From Pimelobacter simplex (GTDB lineage Bacteria; Actinomycetota; Actinomycetes; Propionibacteriales; Nocardioidaceae), in contig NZ_CP096276.1 in NCBI RefSeq assembly GCF_024662235.1, positions 5,518,001 through 5,582,000 of the forward strand: a DNA stretch of 64,000 nt, in the 5' to 3' direction. A program made the translations under genes and the position numbers. How positions within the stretch are numbered: the first letter of the stretch is position 1; every line of letters begins with the position of its first letter. The notes below the pieces were generated by a model. It made no database searches. It was not told the DNA's origin and saw only the letters and a list, made by a program, of their open reading frames with translations. Positions 50,647 to 60,730 of this stretch are shown here, one piece after another.

Positions 50647-53600
50647 ATGACCCTGCACCTCCACCGCGCCGCGCGGACCGACCTGCTCGCCGACGAGCTC
50701 GGCGGGCTGCTCGCGACGCCGCTGGACGACCCGTTCGCCAGCGAGGTCGTCGTGGTGCCGGCGCGGGGGGTCGAGCGGTGGCTCACCCAGCGGCTCTCGC
50801 ACCGGCTCGGCACGGGCGCGCGTGGGGGCGACGGGGTGTGCGCGGGGGTGCGCTTCCTCCAGCCGGCCTCGCTGGTCGGGCTGCTGCTGGGGCGTGAGCG
50901 GGACGACCCGTGGCACCCGGACCGGCTGGTCTGGCCGCTGCTGGCGACGATCGACGACGTGCTCGGTGAGCCGTGGTGCGCGACGCTGGCGACCCACCTC
51001 GGGCACGGGCTCGACGGCGAGGAGGGCGAGCTGCGGCGCAGTCGCCGGTGGTCGGTCGCGCGGCGGCTGGCCGAGCGCCTCACGTCGTACGCCGTCCAGC
51101 GCCCGGCGCTCGTGCGCGACTGGCGCGAGGGGCGCGACACCGATGGCACCGGCGAACAGCTGGCCGACGACCTGCGCTGGGAGGCCGAGCTGTGGCGCCG
51201 GCTGCTCGCGCGGATGGCCGCGGCCGGGCACTCCGAGGCGCCCGACCAGCGCCACGAGCGGGTGTGCGCGACGCTGCGCGCGGGTGGGGCCGACGGCCTC
51301 GACCTGCCGGGGCGGCTCTCGCTGTTCGGGCACACCCGGCTGCCGGCGACCGAGGTCGACCTGCTGGTCGCGCTCGCGGCCCACCGCGACGTCCACCTCT
51401 GGCTGTCCCAGCCGTCCGCGGCGCTCTGGGACGCGGTGACCGCGGCCGGCGTCCCGGTCGGCCCGCGCGACACCTGCGGCTCCGCCGAGCTGGCCGAGCA
51501 CCCGTTGCTCGCCTCGCTGGGGCGCGACTCCCGCGAGCTGGCCACCGTCCTCGGGGCTCGGGTGCGCGCCGGTGAGGCCGACGACGCCGGTACGGCGCCC
51601 GACCCGGTGCCGCCCGCCGACCTGCTCGGCTGGTTCCAGTCCGACCTGCGCGCCAACCAGGCGCCCGACGAGGCCACCCGCGCCGGGCGGGTGCTGGCCG
51701 TGGACGACCGGTCGGTCCAGGTCCACGCCTGCCATGGTCCGGCCCGCCAGATCGAGGTGCTGCGCGAGCTGCTCGTCGGTCTGCTCGAGGACGACCCGAC
51801 GCTCGAGCCGCGCGACATCGTCGTGATGTGCCCCGACATCGAGACCTACGCACCGCTCTTCTCGGCCGGCTTCGGCCTCGGGGACCTGATCGGTGACGAG
51901 CGCACCGACGACGCGCTCCATCCCGCGCACCGGCTGCGGGTCCGGCTCGCCGACCGTGCCGCGAGCAGCACCAACCCGCTGCTGGGCGTGGCGGTCGCGC
52001 TCGTCGAGCTGGCCGGTGGCCGGGCGACCGCGTCCCAGGTGCTCGACCTGCTGTCCCGGCCGGTGTGCCGGCGGCGGTTCGGGTTCGGCGACGACGATCT
52101 GGCCCGGATGACCCGCTGGGTCGCCGAGGCCGGGATCCGCTGGGGCGTCGACGCCGGACACCGCGCGTCCTACGCGATGGAGGGTTTCGAGCACAACACC
52201 TGGCGTGCCGGCCTCGACCGGCTCCTGCTCGGTGTCGCGATGAGCGACGACGACCACCGCCACGTCGGGCGCGGGCTGCCCGTCGACGACATCGCCAGCG
52301 GCGAGATCGAGCTCGTCGGCCGGCTCAGCGAGGCCGTCGCCCGGCTGGCCGGCTGCCTCGACGCGCTCGGCCGGGCCGAGGCGGCCGACGCGTGGTTCGC
52401 CGCGATCGCCGACGGCGTGCGCGACCTGTGCGAGGTCGACGCCGACGACGCCTGGCAGCTGCCGCAGTTCGAGCGCGAGCTCGCCCGGGCCCGCGCGAGC
52501 GCCGACGAGAGCGACCCCGGCGTACCGCTCCGGCTGGCCGACGTCCGCGCGCTGCTCCAGGCCCGCCTCGCCGGTCGCCCCACGCGCGCCAACTTCCGGA
52601 CCGGGATGCTCACCGTCAGCACCCTCGTCCCGATGCGCTCGGTGCCCCACCGGGTGGTGTGCCTGGTCGGTCTCGACGACGGCGTCTTCCCGCGGACCAG
52701 CGGCGTCGACGGCGACGACGTGCTCGCCCGGCGTCCGCTCGTGGGCGAGCGCGACCTGCGCGGCGAGGACCGCCAGCTCCTGCTCGATGCCGTGCTCGCG
52801 GCGGGGGAGCGGCTGATCATCACCTACACCGGCGCTGCCGAGCACACCGGCCAGGAGCGGCCGCCCGCCGTACCGCTGGGCGAGCTGGTCGACGCCCTCG
52901 ACCGCACCGCGGCCACCCCGGCCCGTCCGGTCGTCGTCGTGCGGCACCCGCTCCAGGCCTTCGACCCGCGCAACCACACCGCCGGCGCCCTGGTCGGTGC
53001 CGGGGCGTTCAGCTTCGACCGGGCCTCGCTGGCCGGGGCGCGGGCGGCGGTCCGCGAGCGCACCGCGCCGCCGCCGTTCCTGGCCGACCCGCTGCCGCCG
53101 GCCCCCGCCTCGGCCGGGGACGTGACGCTCGCCGACCTGGTCGGCTTCGTGCACCGCCCGGCCCGGACCTTCCTGCGCCGGCGCCTCGACGTGGCCACGC
53201 CGTTCGAGCCCGACCAGGTCGCCGACGCGATCCCGGTCGCGCTCAACGGGCTCGAGGTCTGGCAGATCGGCGACCGGCTGCTGCGCGAGGTCCTCGCCGC
53301 CGACGACCCGGCCGCCACCGCGACCGCCGTGATGACCGCCGAGCAGCTGCGCGGCTCGCTGCCGCCCTTCGACCTCGGCCGCGCGGCGCTGACCGACGTG
53401 GTCAAGGAGTGCCAAGAGCTGTTCGCCCGCAGCGCCGCCCTGCGCGCCGGCACGCCCCGCACCGTCGACGTCGACGTCGACCTGGGTGGCGGACGCCGGC
53501 TCACCGGCACCGTCCCCCGCGTCCACGGCAACCAGGTCGTCTCGCTGTCCTACTCGCGGCTCAAGCCCAAGCAGCGCCTGGCCTCCTGGCTCGACGTGCT

Positions 53601-54039
53601 GGCGCTGACCGCCACCCACCCCGACGAGAACTGGACCGGCCACGCCGTCGCCCGCGCCAAGGCCGGCCCCCAGCGCGCGCTCGTCGGCCCGCTCGACCAC
53701 CGGGCGACCGAGTGGCTCCACGCCCTCGTCGCGCTCTACGACGAGGGGCTGACCCGGCCGCTGCCGATGCCCCTCGACACCGCCTACGCCTGGGCCGACG
53801 CCCACGCCAAGGAGCTGCGCGGCATGGACGCCGACCCGGTCGAGGCCGCCGCCCGCGCCTGGGTCACCGACCCGTTCAACCAATGGGGGATCAAGGGCGA
53901 GGACGACGACCCCGCCCACCGCCGCGTCTACGGCCACTCCGCGCCGGTGACCGCGCTCGTCGACGCCGGGCTGGCGTCGTACGCGTGGACGGTGTGGGAG
54001 CCGTTGCTCGCCGGCGCCGAGAAGGTGGGCCATCTATGA
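50647..54039 (+). CDS. recC: Exodeoxyribonuclease V subunit gamma
   Basis: A 1130-residue RecC, the Chi-scanning subunit of RecBCD (E. coli RecC is 1122). The N-terminus LHLHRAARTDLLADELGGLL and the region VVVPARGVERWLTQRLSHRLG are family features, as are LSLFGHTRLPATEVDLL and PHRVVCLVGLDDGVFPR (the inactive helicase-like fold) and LRAGTPRTVDVDV. ATG 50647 lies seven bases after a TAGCCT -10 that coincides with the tandem TetR stop, so recC probably has its own leaderless promoter. It overlaps recB (ATGA). Confidence 0.94.
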   Translation: MTLHLHRAARTDLLADELGGLLATPLDDPFASEVVVVPARGVERWLTQRLSHRLGTGARGGDGVCAGVRFLQPASLVGLLLGRERDDPWHPDRLVWPLLATIDDVLGEPWCATLATHLGHGLDGEEGELRRSRRWSVARRLAERLTSYAVQRPALVRDWREGRDTDGTGEQLADDLRWEAELWRRLLARMAAAGHSEAPDQRHERVCATLRAGGADGLDLPGRLSLFGHTRLPATEVDLLVALAAHRDVHLWLSQPSAALWDAVTAAGVPVGPRDTCGSAELAEHPLLASLGRDSRELATVLGARVRAGEADDAGTAPDPVPPADLLGWFQSDLRANQAPDEATRAGRVLAVDDRSVQVHACHGPARQIEVLRELLVGLLEDDPTLEPRDIVVMCPDIETYAPLFSAGFGLGDLIGDERTDDALHPAHRLRVRLADRAASSTNPLLGVAVALVELAGGRATASQVLDLLSRPVCRRRFGFGDDDLARMTRWVAEAGIRWGVDAGHRASYAMEGFEHNTWRAGLDRLLLGVAMSDDDHRHVGRGLPVDDIASGEIELVGRLSEAVARLAGCLDALGRAEAADAWFAAIADGVRDLCEVDADDAWQLPQFERELARARASADESDPGVPLRLADVRALLQARLAGRPTRANFRTGMLTVSTLVPMRSVPHRVVCLVGLDDGVFPRTSGVDGDDVLARRPLVGERDLRGEDRQLLLDAVLAAGERLIITYTGAAEHTGQERPPAVPLGELVDALDRTAATPARPVVVVRHPLQAFDPRNHTAGALVGAGAFSFDRASLAGARAAVRERTAPPPFLADPLPPAPASAGDVTLADLVGFVHRPARTFLRRRLDVATPFEPDQVADAIPVALNGLEVWQIGDRLLREVLAADDPAATATAVMTAEQLRGSLPPFDLGRAALTDVVKECQELFARSAALRAGTPRTVDVDVDLGGGRRLTGTVPRVHGNQVVSLSYSRLKPKQRLASWLDVLALTATHPDENWTGHAVARAKAGPQRALVGPLDHRATEWLHALVALYDEGLTRPLPMPLDTAYAWADAHAKELRGMDADPVEAAARAWVTDPFNQWGIKGEDDDPAHRRVYGHSAPVTALVDAGLASYAWTVWEPLLAGAEKVGHL

Positions 54040-57000
54040 CCACCCCGATGACGCCGTTCGACATCCGCGGCCCGCTGCCCACGGGCACCACCCTGCTCGA
54101 GGCCAGCGCCGGCACCGGCAAGACCTGGACGATCGGCGCGCTCGTCACCCGCTACGTCGCCGAGGAGGGCGTGCCGCTGGAGCAGCTCCTCGTCGTCACC
54201 TTCGGGCGGGCGGCCAGCCAAGAGCTGCGCGAGCAGGTCCGGCACCAGCTCGTCGAGGCCGAGCGCGCCCTGGCCGGTACGCCGGACGCCGAGCCCACCG
54301 ACGTCATCGAGCACCTGCTCGACTGCGCCCCCGACGAGCGCGCGCGGCGCCACCGACGGGTGACCCAGGCGCTGGCCGACTTCGACGCCGCGACCATCGC
54401 CACGATCCACCAGTTCTGCTCGCTGGTGCTCGACTCGCTCGGCGTCGCCGGTGACACCGACGCCCGGGCCCGGCTGGTCGACAACCTCGACGACATGTTG
54501 GTCGAGGTCGTCGACGACCTCTACCTGCGGGCCTTCGCCCAGACCAGCGAGGCGCCGGCCTTCTCCCACGCCGACGCGCTCGCGATCGCCCGCACCGTCG
54601 TCGCCGACCCGCAGGCGCGGCTCGAGCCCACCGACGTCCCGCGCGACCAGGTCGCCGGCCGCAAGGTCGCCTTCGCCACGGCCGTGCGGGCCGAGCTCGA
54701 CCGGCGCAAGCGCCGCCTCGGCGTGCTCTCCTACGACGACCTGCTCTCCCAGCTCGCCGAGGCGCTCGAGCCGGTCGACTCCCCGGCCCGGGCGCGGATG
54801 CGCACCCGCTGGAAGATCGTCCTCGTCGACGAGTTCCAGGACACCGACCCGGTCCAGTGGCAGGTCTTCGACCGGGCGTTCTCGGGCCACGCGACGATGG
54901 TGCTCATCGGCGACCCCAAGCAGGCGATCTACGCCTTCCGGGGCGGTGACGTGACGACCTACCTCACCGCCGCCGAGACCGCCGAGGTCAAGCAGACGCT
55001 CGGCGTCAACCGCCGCAGCGACGCCGGCCTGATCGACGCCTTCGGCCGGCTCCTGGGTGGCGCCGAGCTCGGTGACCCGCGCATCGTCGTCCACGACGTG
55101 ACGGCCCACCACCAGGAGTCGCGCCTGGTCGGAGCGCCCCGCCCGGCGCCCTTCCGCATGCGCGTCGTGCGCCGCGAGACCTTCGGCAAGCGCGGGACGA
55201 CCGCGCTGCCCGTCGCCAAGGTGCGTCCCCACATCGCGCGCGACCTGGCCCACGACGTACGCGAGCTGCTCACGGCCGAGCCGACCTTCGACGGGCGCCG
55301 GCTGCGGCCCGACGACATCGCGGTGATCTGCTACCGCCACGCCGACCTGGCCGCCGCGCGCACGGCGCTGCTCGACGTCGGCGTGCCGGCCGTCATCGCC
55401 GGCGGTGGCAGCGTCTTCGCCACCCCGGCCGCCACCGAGTGGCTCTCCCTGCTCGAGGCGCTGGAGCAGCCGCACCGCACGCCGCGGGTCCGCGCGGCGG
55501 CCCTCACCTGCTTCCTCGGGTACGACGCCACCACCCTCGACGCGGGCGGCGACGACCTCTCCGACGAGCTGGGCGACCGGTTGCGGTCGTGGTCCGAGGC
55601 GCTGGCCCGGCGCGGCGTGGCCGCCGTCCTCGAAGCCGCCACGTCCGGCGGCCTGCCGGCCCGGCTGCTCGGCCAGATCGGCGGCGAGCGGACCCTCACC
55701 GACGTCCGTCACATCGGCGAGGTGCTCCACGAGATCGCCCAGCGCGACCAGCTCGGCGCGGTGGCGCTGCTGGCCTGGCTGCGCGACCAGGTGCTCGAGG
55801 CCCGCGAGGGGCGCGGCACCGAGCGGACCCGCCGCCTCGACTCCGACGCCGACGCGGTCCAGCTCGTCACGATCCACGCCAGCAAGGGCCTGCAGTACCC
55901 CGTCGTCTACCTGCCCTCGCTCGCCGACCGCTGGGTCGGCAAGCCCGACCGGCCGCTGTTCCACGACGCCGACGGACGCCGCACCCTCGACGTCGGCGGC
56001 TCCGGACCCCACTGGGCCGAGCACTGCCGGCGTTGGGCCGACGAAGAGGCGGGCGAGTGGCTGCGCCTGCTCTACGTCGCGCTCACCCGCGCCCAGAGCC
56101 AGGTCGTCGCCTGGTGGGCGCCGACCCGCAACGCCGAGGCCTCGCCCCTCCACCGGCTGCTGCTGCGCGAGCCCGCCGCCGACGGCTCGGGCCTGCGCGC
56201 CCAGGTGCCCCCGCTCCCGCCGCTGCCCGACGAGGACGCGGCCGCCCGTCTGTTCGCGACCTGGCGCGACCGCGGCGGTCCCCAGCCCGAGGTGGCCGAG
56301 CCGGTGCCGCTCAGCGCGGCGCTCCCCGCGGAGCCGCCGGCCGCGCTCACCGCCCGCACCTTCACCCGCGGGGTCGACACCGAGTGGCGCCGGACGTCGT
56401 ACTCGGCGCTGAGCCGGGTCGACCTCGGCGGACCCGGGGCGCCCGAGGCGGTCGGCAGCGAGCCCGAGGTGCGGGTCAAGGACGACGAGGCGCTGCCCGA
56501 CCTGCCCGCGCCCTCCGCGGCCGAGGACGACCCGGCGCTCGCCGTACCCTCGCCGATGGCGGGCCTGCCCGTCGGCGCGACCTTCGGCTCCCTCGTGCAC
56601 GGCGTCCTCGAGCACGCCGACCCCGGCGCCGCCGACCTCCGCGCCGAGCTGCTCACCCAGATCGACGAGCAGCTCACCTGGTGGCCGGTCGACCTCGCGC
56701 CCGACGAGCTCGCCGACGCCCTCGTCCAGGTGCTCGACACCCCGCTCGGACCGCTGCTCGACGACACCACGCTGCGCGCGATCGGTACGGCCGACCGGCT
56801 CTGCGAGCTCGACTTCGAGCTGCCGTTGGCCGGGGGCGACGATCCCGCGCCCACGAGCGCGACCGTGCTGCTCGGCGACATGGCGGCCCTGCTGCGCCGG
56901 TACCTCCCCGAGGGCGACCCGGTGCGGGCCTACGCCGACACGCTCGACAACCCACTGCTGGGCGGTCAGGTGCTGCGCGGCTACCTCACCGGGTCGATCG

Positions 57001-57416
57001 ACGTGGTGCTGCGGCTGCGCGACGGCGCCACCGCTGCCGCCGACGCTCGCTATGTCGTGGTCGACTACAAGACCAACTGGCTGGGCCCGATGGCCGACGA
57101 GCTCGCCGGGCCGCTGACCGCCGGCGCCTACCGGCCCGAGGCGCTCGACGAGGCGATGGGGCACTCCGACTACCCGCTCCAGGCGCTGCTCTACGCCGTC
57201 GTGCTCCACCGCTTCCTGCGCTGGCGCCAGCCGGGCTACGACCCCGAGCGCCACTTCGGCGGCGTCGTCTACCTCTACCTGCGCGGCATGTGCGGGCCGC
57301 AGACCCCGCGCGTCGACGGTGCCCCGACCGGGGTGTTCACCTGGCAGCCGCCGGTCGCGCTCGTCACCGCGCTGTCCGACCTGCTCGACGGCGCATCCCC
57401 GGAGGCCGGCCGATGA
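54036..57416 (+). CDS. recB: Exodeoxyribonuclease V subunit beta
   Basis: A 1126-residue RecB: SF1 helicase with Walker A SAGTGKT (24-30), motif II VDEFQDTDPVQW (~264), motif III IGDPKQAIYAFRGGD, motif VI LLYVALTRAQSQVV, and the C-terminal nuclease with GSIDVV and VVDYKTNWL (~1007-1015), retaining the metal-binding Asp and catalytic Lys. It loads on double-strand ends with RecC and RecD. The ATGA overlaps on both sides fix subunit stoichiometry. Confidence 0.95.
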   Translation: MTTPMTPFDIRGPLPTGTTLLEASAGTGKTWTIGALVTRYVAEEGVPLEQLLVVTFGRAASQELREQVRHQLVEAERALAGTPDAEPTDVIEHLLDCAPDERARRHRRVTQALADFDAATIATIHQFCSLVLDSLGVAGDTDARARLVDNLDDMLVEVVDDLYLRAFAQTSEAPAFSHADALAIARTVVADPQARLEPTDVPRDQVAGRKVAFATAVRAELDRRKRRLGVLSYDDLLSQLAEALEPVDSPARARMRTRWKIVLVDEFQDTDPVQWQVFDRAFSGHATMVLIGDPKQAIYAFRGGDVTTYLTAAETAEVKQTLGVNRRSDAGLIDAFGRLLGGAELGDPRIVVHDVTAHHQESRLVGAPRPAPFRMRVVRRETFGKRGTTALPVAKVRPHIARDLAHDVRELLTAEPTFDGRRLRPDDIAVICYRHADLAAARTALLDVGVPAVIAGGGSVFATPAATEWLSLLEALEQPHRTPRVRAAALTCFLGYDATTLDAGGDDLSDELGDRLRSWSEALARRGVAAVLEAATSGGLPARLLGQIGGERTLTDVRHIGEVLHEIAQRDQLGAVALLAWLRDQVLEAREGRGTERTRRLDSDADAVQLVTIHASKGLQYPVVYLPSLADRWVGKPDRPLFHDADGRRTLDVGGSGPHWAEHCRRWADEEAGEWLRLLYVALTRAQSQVVAWWAPTRNAEASPLHRLLLREPAADGSGLRAQVPPLPPLPDEDAAARLFATWRDRGGPQPEVAEPVPLSAALPAEPPAALTARTFTRGVDTEWRRTSYSALSRVDLGGPGAPEAVGSEPEVRVKDDEALPDLPAPSAAEDDPALAVPSPMAGLPVGATFGSLVHGVLEHADPGAADLRAELLTQIDEQLTWWPVDLAPDELADALVQVLDTPLGPLLDDTTLRAIGTADRLCELDFELPLAGGDDPAPTSATVLLGDMAALLRRYLPEGDPVRAYADTLDNPLLGGQVLRGYLTGSIDVVLRLRDGATAAADARYVVVDYKTNWLGPMADELAGPLTAGAYRPEALDEAMGHSDYPLQALLYAVVLHRFLRWRQPGYDPERHFGGVVYLYLRGMCGPQTPRVDGAPTGVFTWQPPVALVTALSDLLDGASPEAGR

Positions 57417-59209
57417 CCGAGATCTTCGAGCCCACCTCGGCCCACGACCCGCGCCTGGCGCGCGGGCTCGACGGGCTGCTCGGGGCGTTCAACGCGGCCG
57501 GTGTGGTCGACGCGGCCGACGTACGGGTCGCGGAGAGGGTGGCGGCCCTCGCCCACGAGGACGACGACCGGGTCCGGCTGGCGGCCGCGCTCGCCGTACG
57601 GTCGGTGCGGGCGGGTTCGGTCGGCCTCGACCTCGCCGCGCTGCCCGACCTCGGCGAGCTCGCCCAGACCGCCGACCTCACCTGGCCCGACCGCGCCGCG
57701 TGGACCGCCGCCATCGCCGACTCCGCGCTCGTCGCGGCCGGCGTGCTGCACGTCGAGCACGACCTGGTCTACCTCGACCGCTACCACCGGCTCGAGCGCC
57801 AGGTCGCCGACGACCTGGGCGCGCGGATCGCGCTCGGCGCCCCCGCGGTCGACGACGCCGTCCTCGCCGAGACCCTGCGCCGGGTCAGCGGCGAGCACCT
57901 CAGCCCCGAGCAGGCCGCCGCGGTCGAGCACGCGGCGCGGCACCGGACGACGGTCCTCACCGGCGGACCCGGTACCGGCAAGACCACCACCGTGGCCCGT
58001 CTGGTGCTCGCGCTCCACGACCAGTTCGCGCTCACCCACGAGCGACGGATGTCGGTCGCGCTCGCCGCGCCGACCGGCAAGGCCGCGACCCGGCTCCACG
58101 AGGCGGTCGGGGCCGAGCTCGGCGCGCTGGGGGCGCTCGGTGACGGGGCCCACCAGCTCGCCGTACCCGAGGCGATGACCTTGCACCGCCTGCTCGGCTG
58201 GCGTCCCGACAACGCCACCCGGTTCCGGCACGGGCGCGACAACCGGCTCAAGTACGACCTCGTCGTGGTCGACGAGGCGTCGATGGTCGACCTGACGATG
58301 ATGGCCCGGCTGCTCGAGGCGGTCCGCCCCGAGACCCGGCTCGTGCTCGTCGGTGACCCGCGCCAGCTGACCTCGGTCGGCGCCGGCGCGGTGCTCTCCG
58401 ACCTGGTCGCCGGGTTCGCCGGCCACCCGGACTCGCCGGTCGTCGCCCTCACCGAGAACCACCGCTCGACCGAGCAGATCAAGGACCTCGCCGCTGCCCT
58501 GCGCGACGACTCACCCGATGCGGCCGACCGGGTGCTCGCCGTCCTGCGGGCGGGGACGGGCGAGGTCGCCTACGTCGAGACCGACGACCCGGTCTCCGCG
58601 CTGCGCGACGAGTGCACCGCGGCGGCGGTCCGGGTCCGCGAGGCGGCCGTCGAGCGGGGACCGGAGGCCGCACTGGCCGAGATCGAGCGGTTCCGGCTGC
58701 TCTGCGCCCACCGGGACGGCCCCTACGGCGTCCACGTCTGGAACCGCCATGTCGAGCAGTGGCTCGCCGACGAGCTCGCCGCCCCGCTCGGCTCCGCCTG
58801 GTACGCCGGCCGCCCGCTCCTGGTCACCAGCAACGACTACGCGCTCGACATCTACAACGGCGAGACCGGGGTGGTCGTGACCGATCCCTCCGGCCGGCCC
58901 CGTGCCTGGATCGCCGGCGCGGGGGCGCCCCGCCCCTTCGCGCCCGCCCGGCTCGACGCGATCGAGACGATGCACGCGATGACGATCCACAAGAGCCAGG
59001 GCAGCCAGGCCACCCGGATCGCGGTGCTGCTGCCCGACGAGGGCTCCCGGCTGCTGACCCGCGAGCTGTTCTACACCGCGGTCACCCGGGCCCGGGAGAG
59101 CGTGCTGGTCGTGGGCTCCGAGGCCGCTGTACGGGCCGCGGTCGAGACCACCGCGCAGCGGGCGACCGGGCTCCGCCAGCGCCTCGCCGGGCCCGTCGTA
59201 CCGGACTAG
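57413..59209 (+). CDS. recD: Exodeoxyribonuclease V subunit alpha
   Basis: A 598-residue 5'-3' helicase subunit of RecBCD: N-terminal dimerisation domain (~1-150), Walker A GGPGTGKTTT (~183), VVDEASMVD (~284), VGDPRQLTSVGAG, and TIHKSQGSQ (~523), a RecD/TraA motif. Close to the E. coli length (608), so RecBCD-type RecD rather than the longer RecD2. Last gene of recCBD; a hairpin follows 11 bases after the stop. Confidence 0.95.
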   Translation: MTEIFEPTSAHDPRLARGLDGLLGAFNAAGVVDAADVRVAERVAALAHEDDDRVRLAAALAVRSVRAGSVGLDLAALPDLGELAQTADLTWPDRAAWTAAIADSALVAAGVLHVEHDLVYLDRYHRLERQVADDLGARIALGAPAVDDAVLAETLRRVSGEHLSPEQAAAVEHAARHRTTVLTGGPGTGKTTTVARLVLALHDQFALTHERRMSVALAAPTGKAATRLHEAVGAELGALGALGDGAHQLAVPEAMTLHRLLGWRPDNATRFRHGRDNRLKYDLVVVDEASMVDLTMMARLLEAVRPETRLVLVGDPRQLTSVGAGAVLSDLVAGFAGHPDSPVVALTENHRSTEQIKDLAAALRDDSPDAADRVLAVLRAGTGEVAYVETDDPVSALRDECTAAAVRVREAAVERGPEAALAEIERFRLLCAHRDGPYGVHVWNRHVEQWLADELAAPLGSAWYAGRPLLVTSNDYALDIYNGETGVVVTDPSGRPRAWIAGAGAPRPFAPARLDAIETMHAMTIHKSQGSQATRIAVLLPDEGSRLLTRELFYTAVTRARESVLVVGSEAAVRAAVETTAQRATGLRQRLAGPVVPD

Positions 59210-59220
59210 GAGGGCGGCGC

Positions 59221-59244
59221 GCCCACCGTGCCCAACCGGTGGGC
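59221..59244 (+). terminator. Terminator hairpin after recD
   Basis: GCCCACCG (59221-59228) pairs with CGGTGGGC (59237-59244), 8-base loop. It separates recD from the ACT-protein promoter (TAGTGT at 59273-59278, seven bases before ATG). Confidence 0.65.
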
Positions 59245-59285
59245 CCGCCACACCGGCGAAACACGGGCGGGTTAGTGTCGAGTTC

Positions 59286-59891
59286 ATGCCGTTCCTGCTG
59301 CGCGTGCTGCTGCCCGACGTCCCCGGTTCGCTGGGTCGCGTGGCGACGGCCATCGGTATGGCGGGCGGCGACATCGAGGCGATCGAGATCGTCGAGAAGC
59401 GCTCCGACGGCACGGCCGTCGATGACGTGCTGCTCGAGCTGGAGCAGGGCATGATGCCCGACTCCGTGGTCTCGGCCTGCAACGCCCTCGACGACGTCGA
59501 GGTGCTCTTCGTCAGCCGCTACCCGGCCGGCGGCAACCTGATGATGGACCTCGAGGCCGTCGAGGAGCTCACCGCCGCCTCGGGCGACTTCGACAAGCTC
59601 ATCGACCTGCTGCCCGCGACCTTCCGGGTCGACTGGGCCGCGCGCGTGCACCGTGCCAAGGGCGTCGTCTACGGCACCAGCGCTGCCCCGGACGAGCTCG
59701 ACTTCGTCGAGATCGAGGCCCCGCTCCGCCTGGAGGCGCCCGAGGACGAGGTCACCCTCTTCGCCGCGGCCCGCCTCGACGGCAACGAGATCGTCATCGT
59801 CGGCCGCCGCGGCGGGCCCGAGTTCGCCGAGTCCGAGATCGCCCGGCTCGGCCACCTCTGCGGTCTCGCGGTCACCATCGCGACCGCCTGA
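59286..59891 (+). CDS. ACT-domain protein
   Basis: A 201-residue protein with an N-terminal ACT domain (~4-75; LRVLLPDVPGSLGRVATAIGMAGGDIEAIEIV) and a C-terminal ~110-residue region resembling a GAF-like fold (VTLFAAARLDGNEIVIVGRRGGPEFAESEIARLGHLCGLAV). ACT domains bind amino acids; this stand-alone form, widespread in actinobacteria, has no assigned reaction. The start is leaderless by spacing. Convergent with the reductase gene. Confidence 0.85.
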   Translation: MPFLLRVLLPDVPGSLGRVATAIGMAGGDIEAIEIVEKRSDGTAVDDVLLELEQGMMPDSVVSACNALDDVEVLFVSRYPAGGNLMMDLEAVEELTAASGDFDKLIDLLPATFRVDWAARVHRAKGVVYGTSAAPDELDFVEIEAPLRLEAPEDEVTLFAAARLDGNEIVIVGRRGGPEFAESEIARLGHLCGLAVTIATA

Positions 59892-59906
59892 CCGCTCCGG
59901 CGTCGG

Positions 59907-60353
59907 TCAGTCCTCGACGGGCTCCAGCAGGAACACGGGGATCTCCCGGTCCGTCTTCGTCTGGTACGACGCATAGGTCGGCCAGGTGGCGACGGCGTGG
60001 TCCCACCACTGCTGACGCTCCTCGCCCTCGGCGATGCGGACCGTGTAGGAGCTCGGCTCCGGGCCGTCCTGGAGGTCGACCACCGGGTGCGCGACGAAGT
60101 TGGCGTACCAGCTGGGGTTCTCGGGAGCCCCGCCCTTGGACGCGATGGCGGCGTAGACGCCGTCCTTCTCGACCCGCATGACCGGGTTCTTGCGGAGCTT
60201 GCCGGACTTGGCACCCACCGACGTGATCACCACGATCGGGTCCTTGCCGCCCTGGAGGGTGTTGGCCTCGCGGCCGCCGGAGGCCTCGTAGGCCGCGACC
60301 TGGTCGCGGACCCACTTCTGCGAGCTGGGCTCGTACTCACCTTGAAGAGTCAT
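59907..60353 (-). CDS. Deazaflavin (F420)-dependent nitroreductase family protein
   Basis: A 148-residue DDN/split-barrel protein: NTLQGGKDPIVVITSVGAKSGKLRKNPVMRVEKDG (~31-65), NPSWYANFVAHPVVDLQDG, and WPTYASYQTKTDREIPVFLLEP, all family features that bind F420H2. It likely reduces quinones or enones. It implies the host makes F420, which fits an actinobacterium. ATG 60353 has a weak ribosome site (AAGGTGAGTACGAG is internal). Confidence 0.88.
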   Translation of the reverse strand: MTLQGEYEPSSQKWVRDQVAAYEASGGREANTLQGGKDPIVVITSVGAKSGKLRKNPVMRVEKDGVYAAIASKGGAPENPSWYANFVAHPVVDLQDGPEPSSYTVRIAEGEERQQWWDHAVATWPTYASYQTKTDREIPVFLLEPVED

Positions 60354-60391
60354 GTCTCCACAAGACCACGGCCGTGGTCGCTATTCCAGGA

Positions 60392-60730
60392 TCACCCGGC
60401 CAGCGCGTGGTCGAGCTCGCGGTCGAGCGCCGCCTTGGGCCGGGCCCCGCGCAGCTCGTGCACCGGCTGACCGCCGCGGAACACGATCATCGTGGGCAGC
60501 CCCATCACCCGGTACTGCGCGGAGGTGATCGGGTTCTCGTCGCTGTTGACCTTGACCACCCGCAGCGCCCCCTCCCGCTCCTCGGCGATCCGGACCAGCG
60601 CCGGCGCGACCTGGTGGCACGGTCCGCACCACTGGGCCCAGAACTCCACCAGCACGGGCACGTCCGAGCCGAGCACCTCGCTCGCGAAGTCGGCGTCGGT
60701 GATCTCGGCCAGGGTCGTCGTCGCAGTCAT
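60392..60730 (-). CDS. trxA: Thioredoxin
   Basis: A 112-residue thioredoxin with active site W34-C-G-P-C38, cis-Pro in GLPTMIVFRGGQ, and the usual length. It reduces cytosolic disulphides. Its start overlaps the MerR gene stop by 4 bases (ATGA), so it is the second gene of a MerR-thioredoxin operon and probably stress-induced, separate from the main housekeeping trx system. Confidence 0.93.
   Translation of the reverse strand: MTATTTLAEITDADFASEVLGSDVPVLVEFWAQWCGPCHQVAPALVRIAEEREGALRVVKVNSDENPITSAQYRVMGLPTMIVFRGGQPVHELRGARPKAALDRELDHALAG

Noticed and set aside
50521..57254. Two antisense frames over 1100 codons opposite recC and recB
   Set aside because: Typical GC-driven shadows; recC, recB and recD have all expected motifs on the plus strand.
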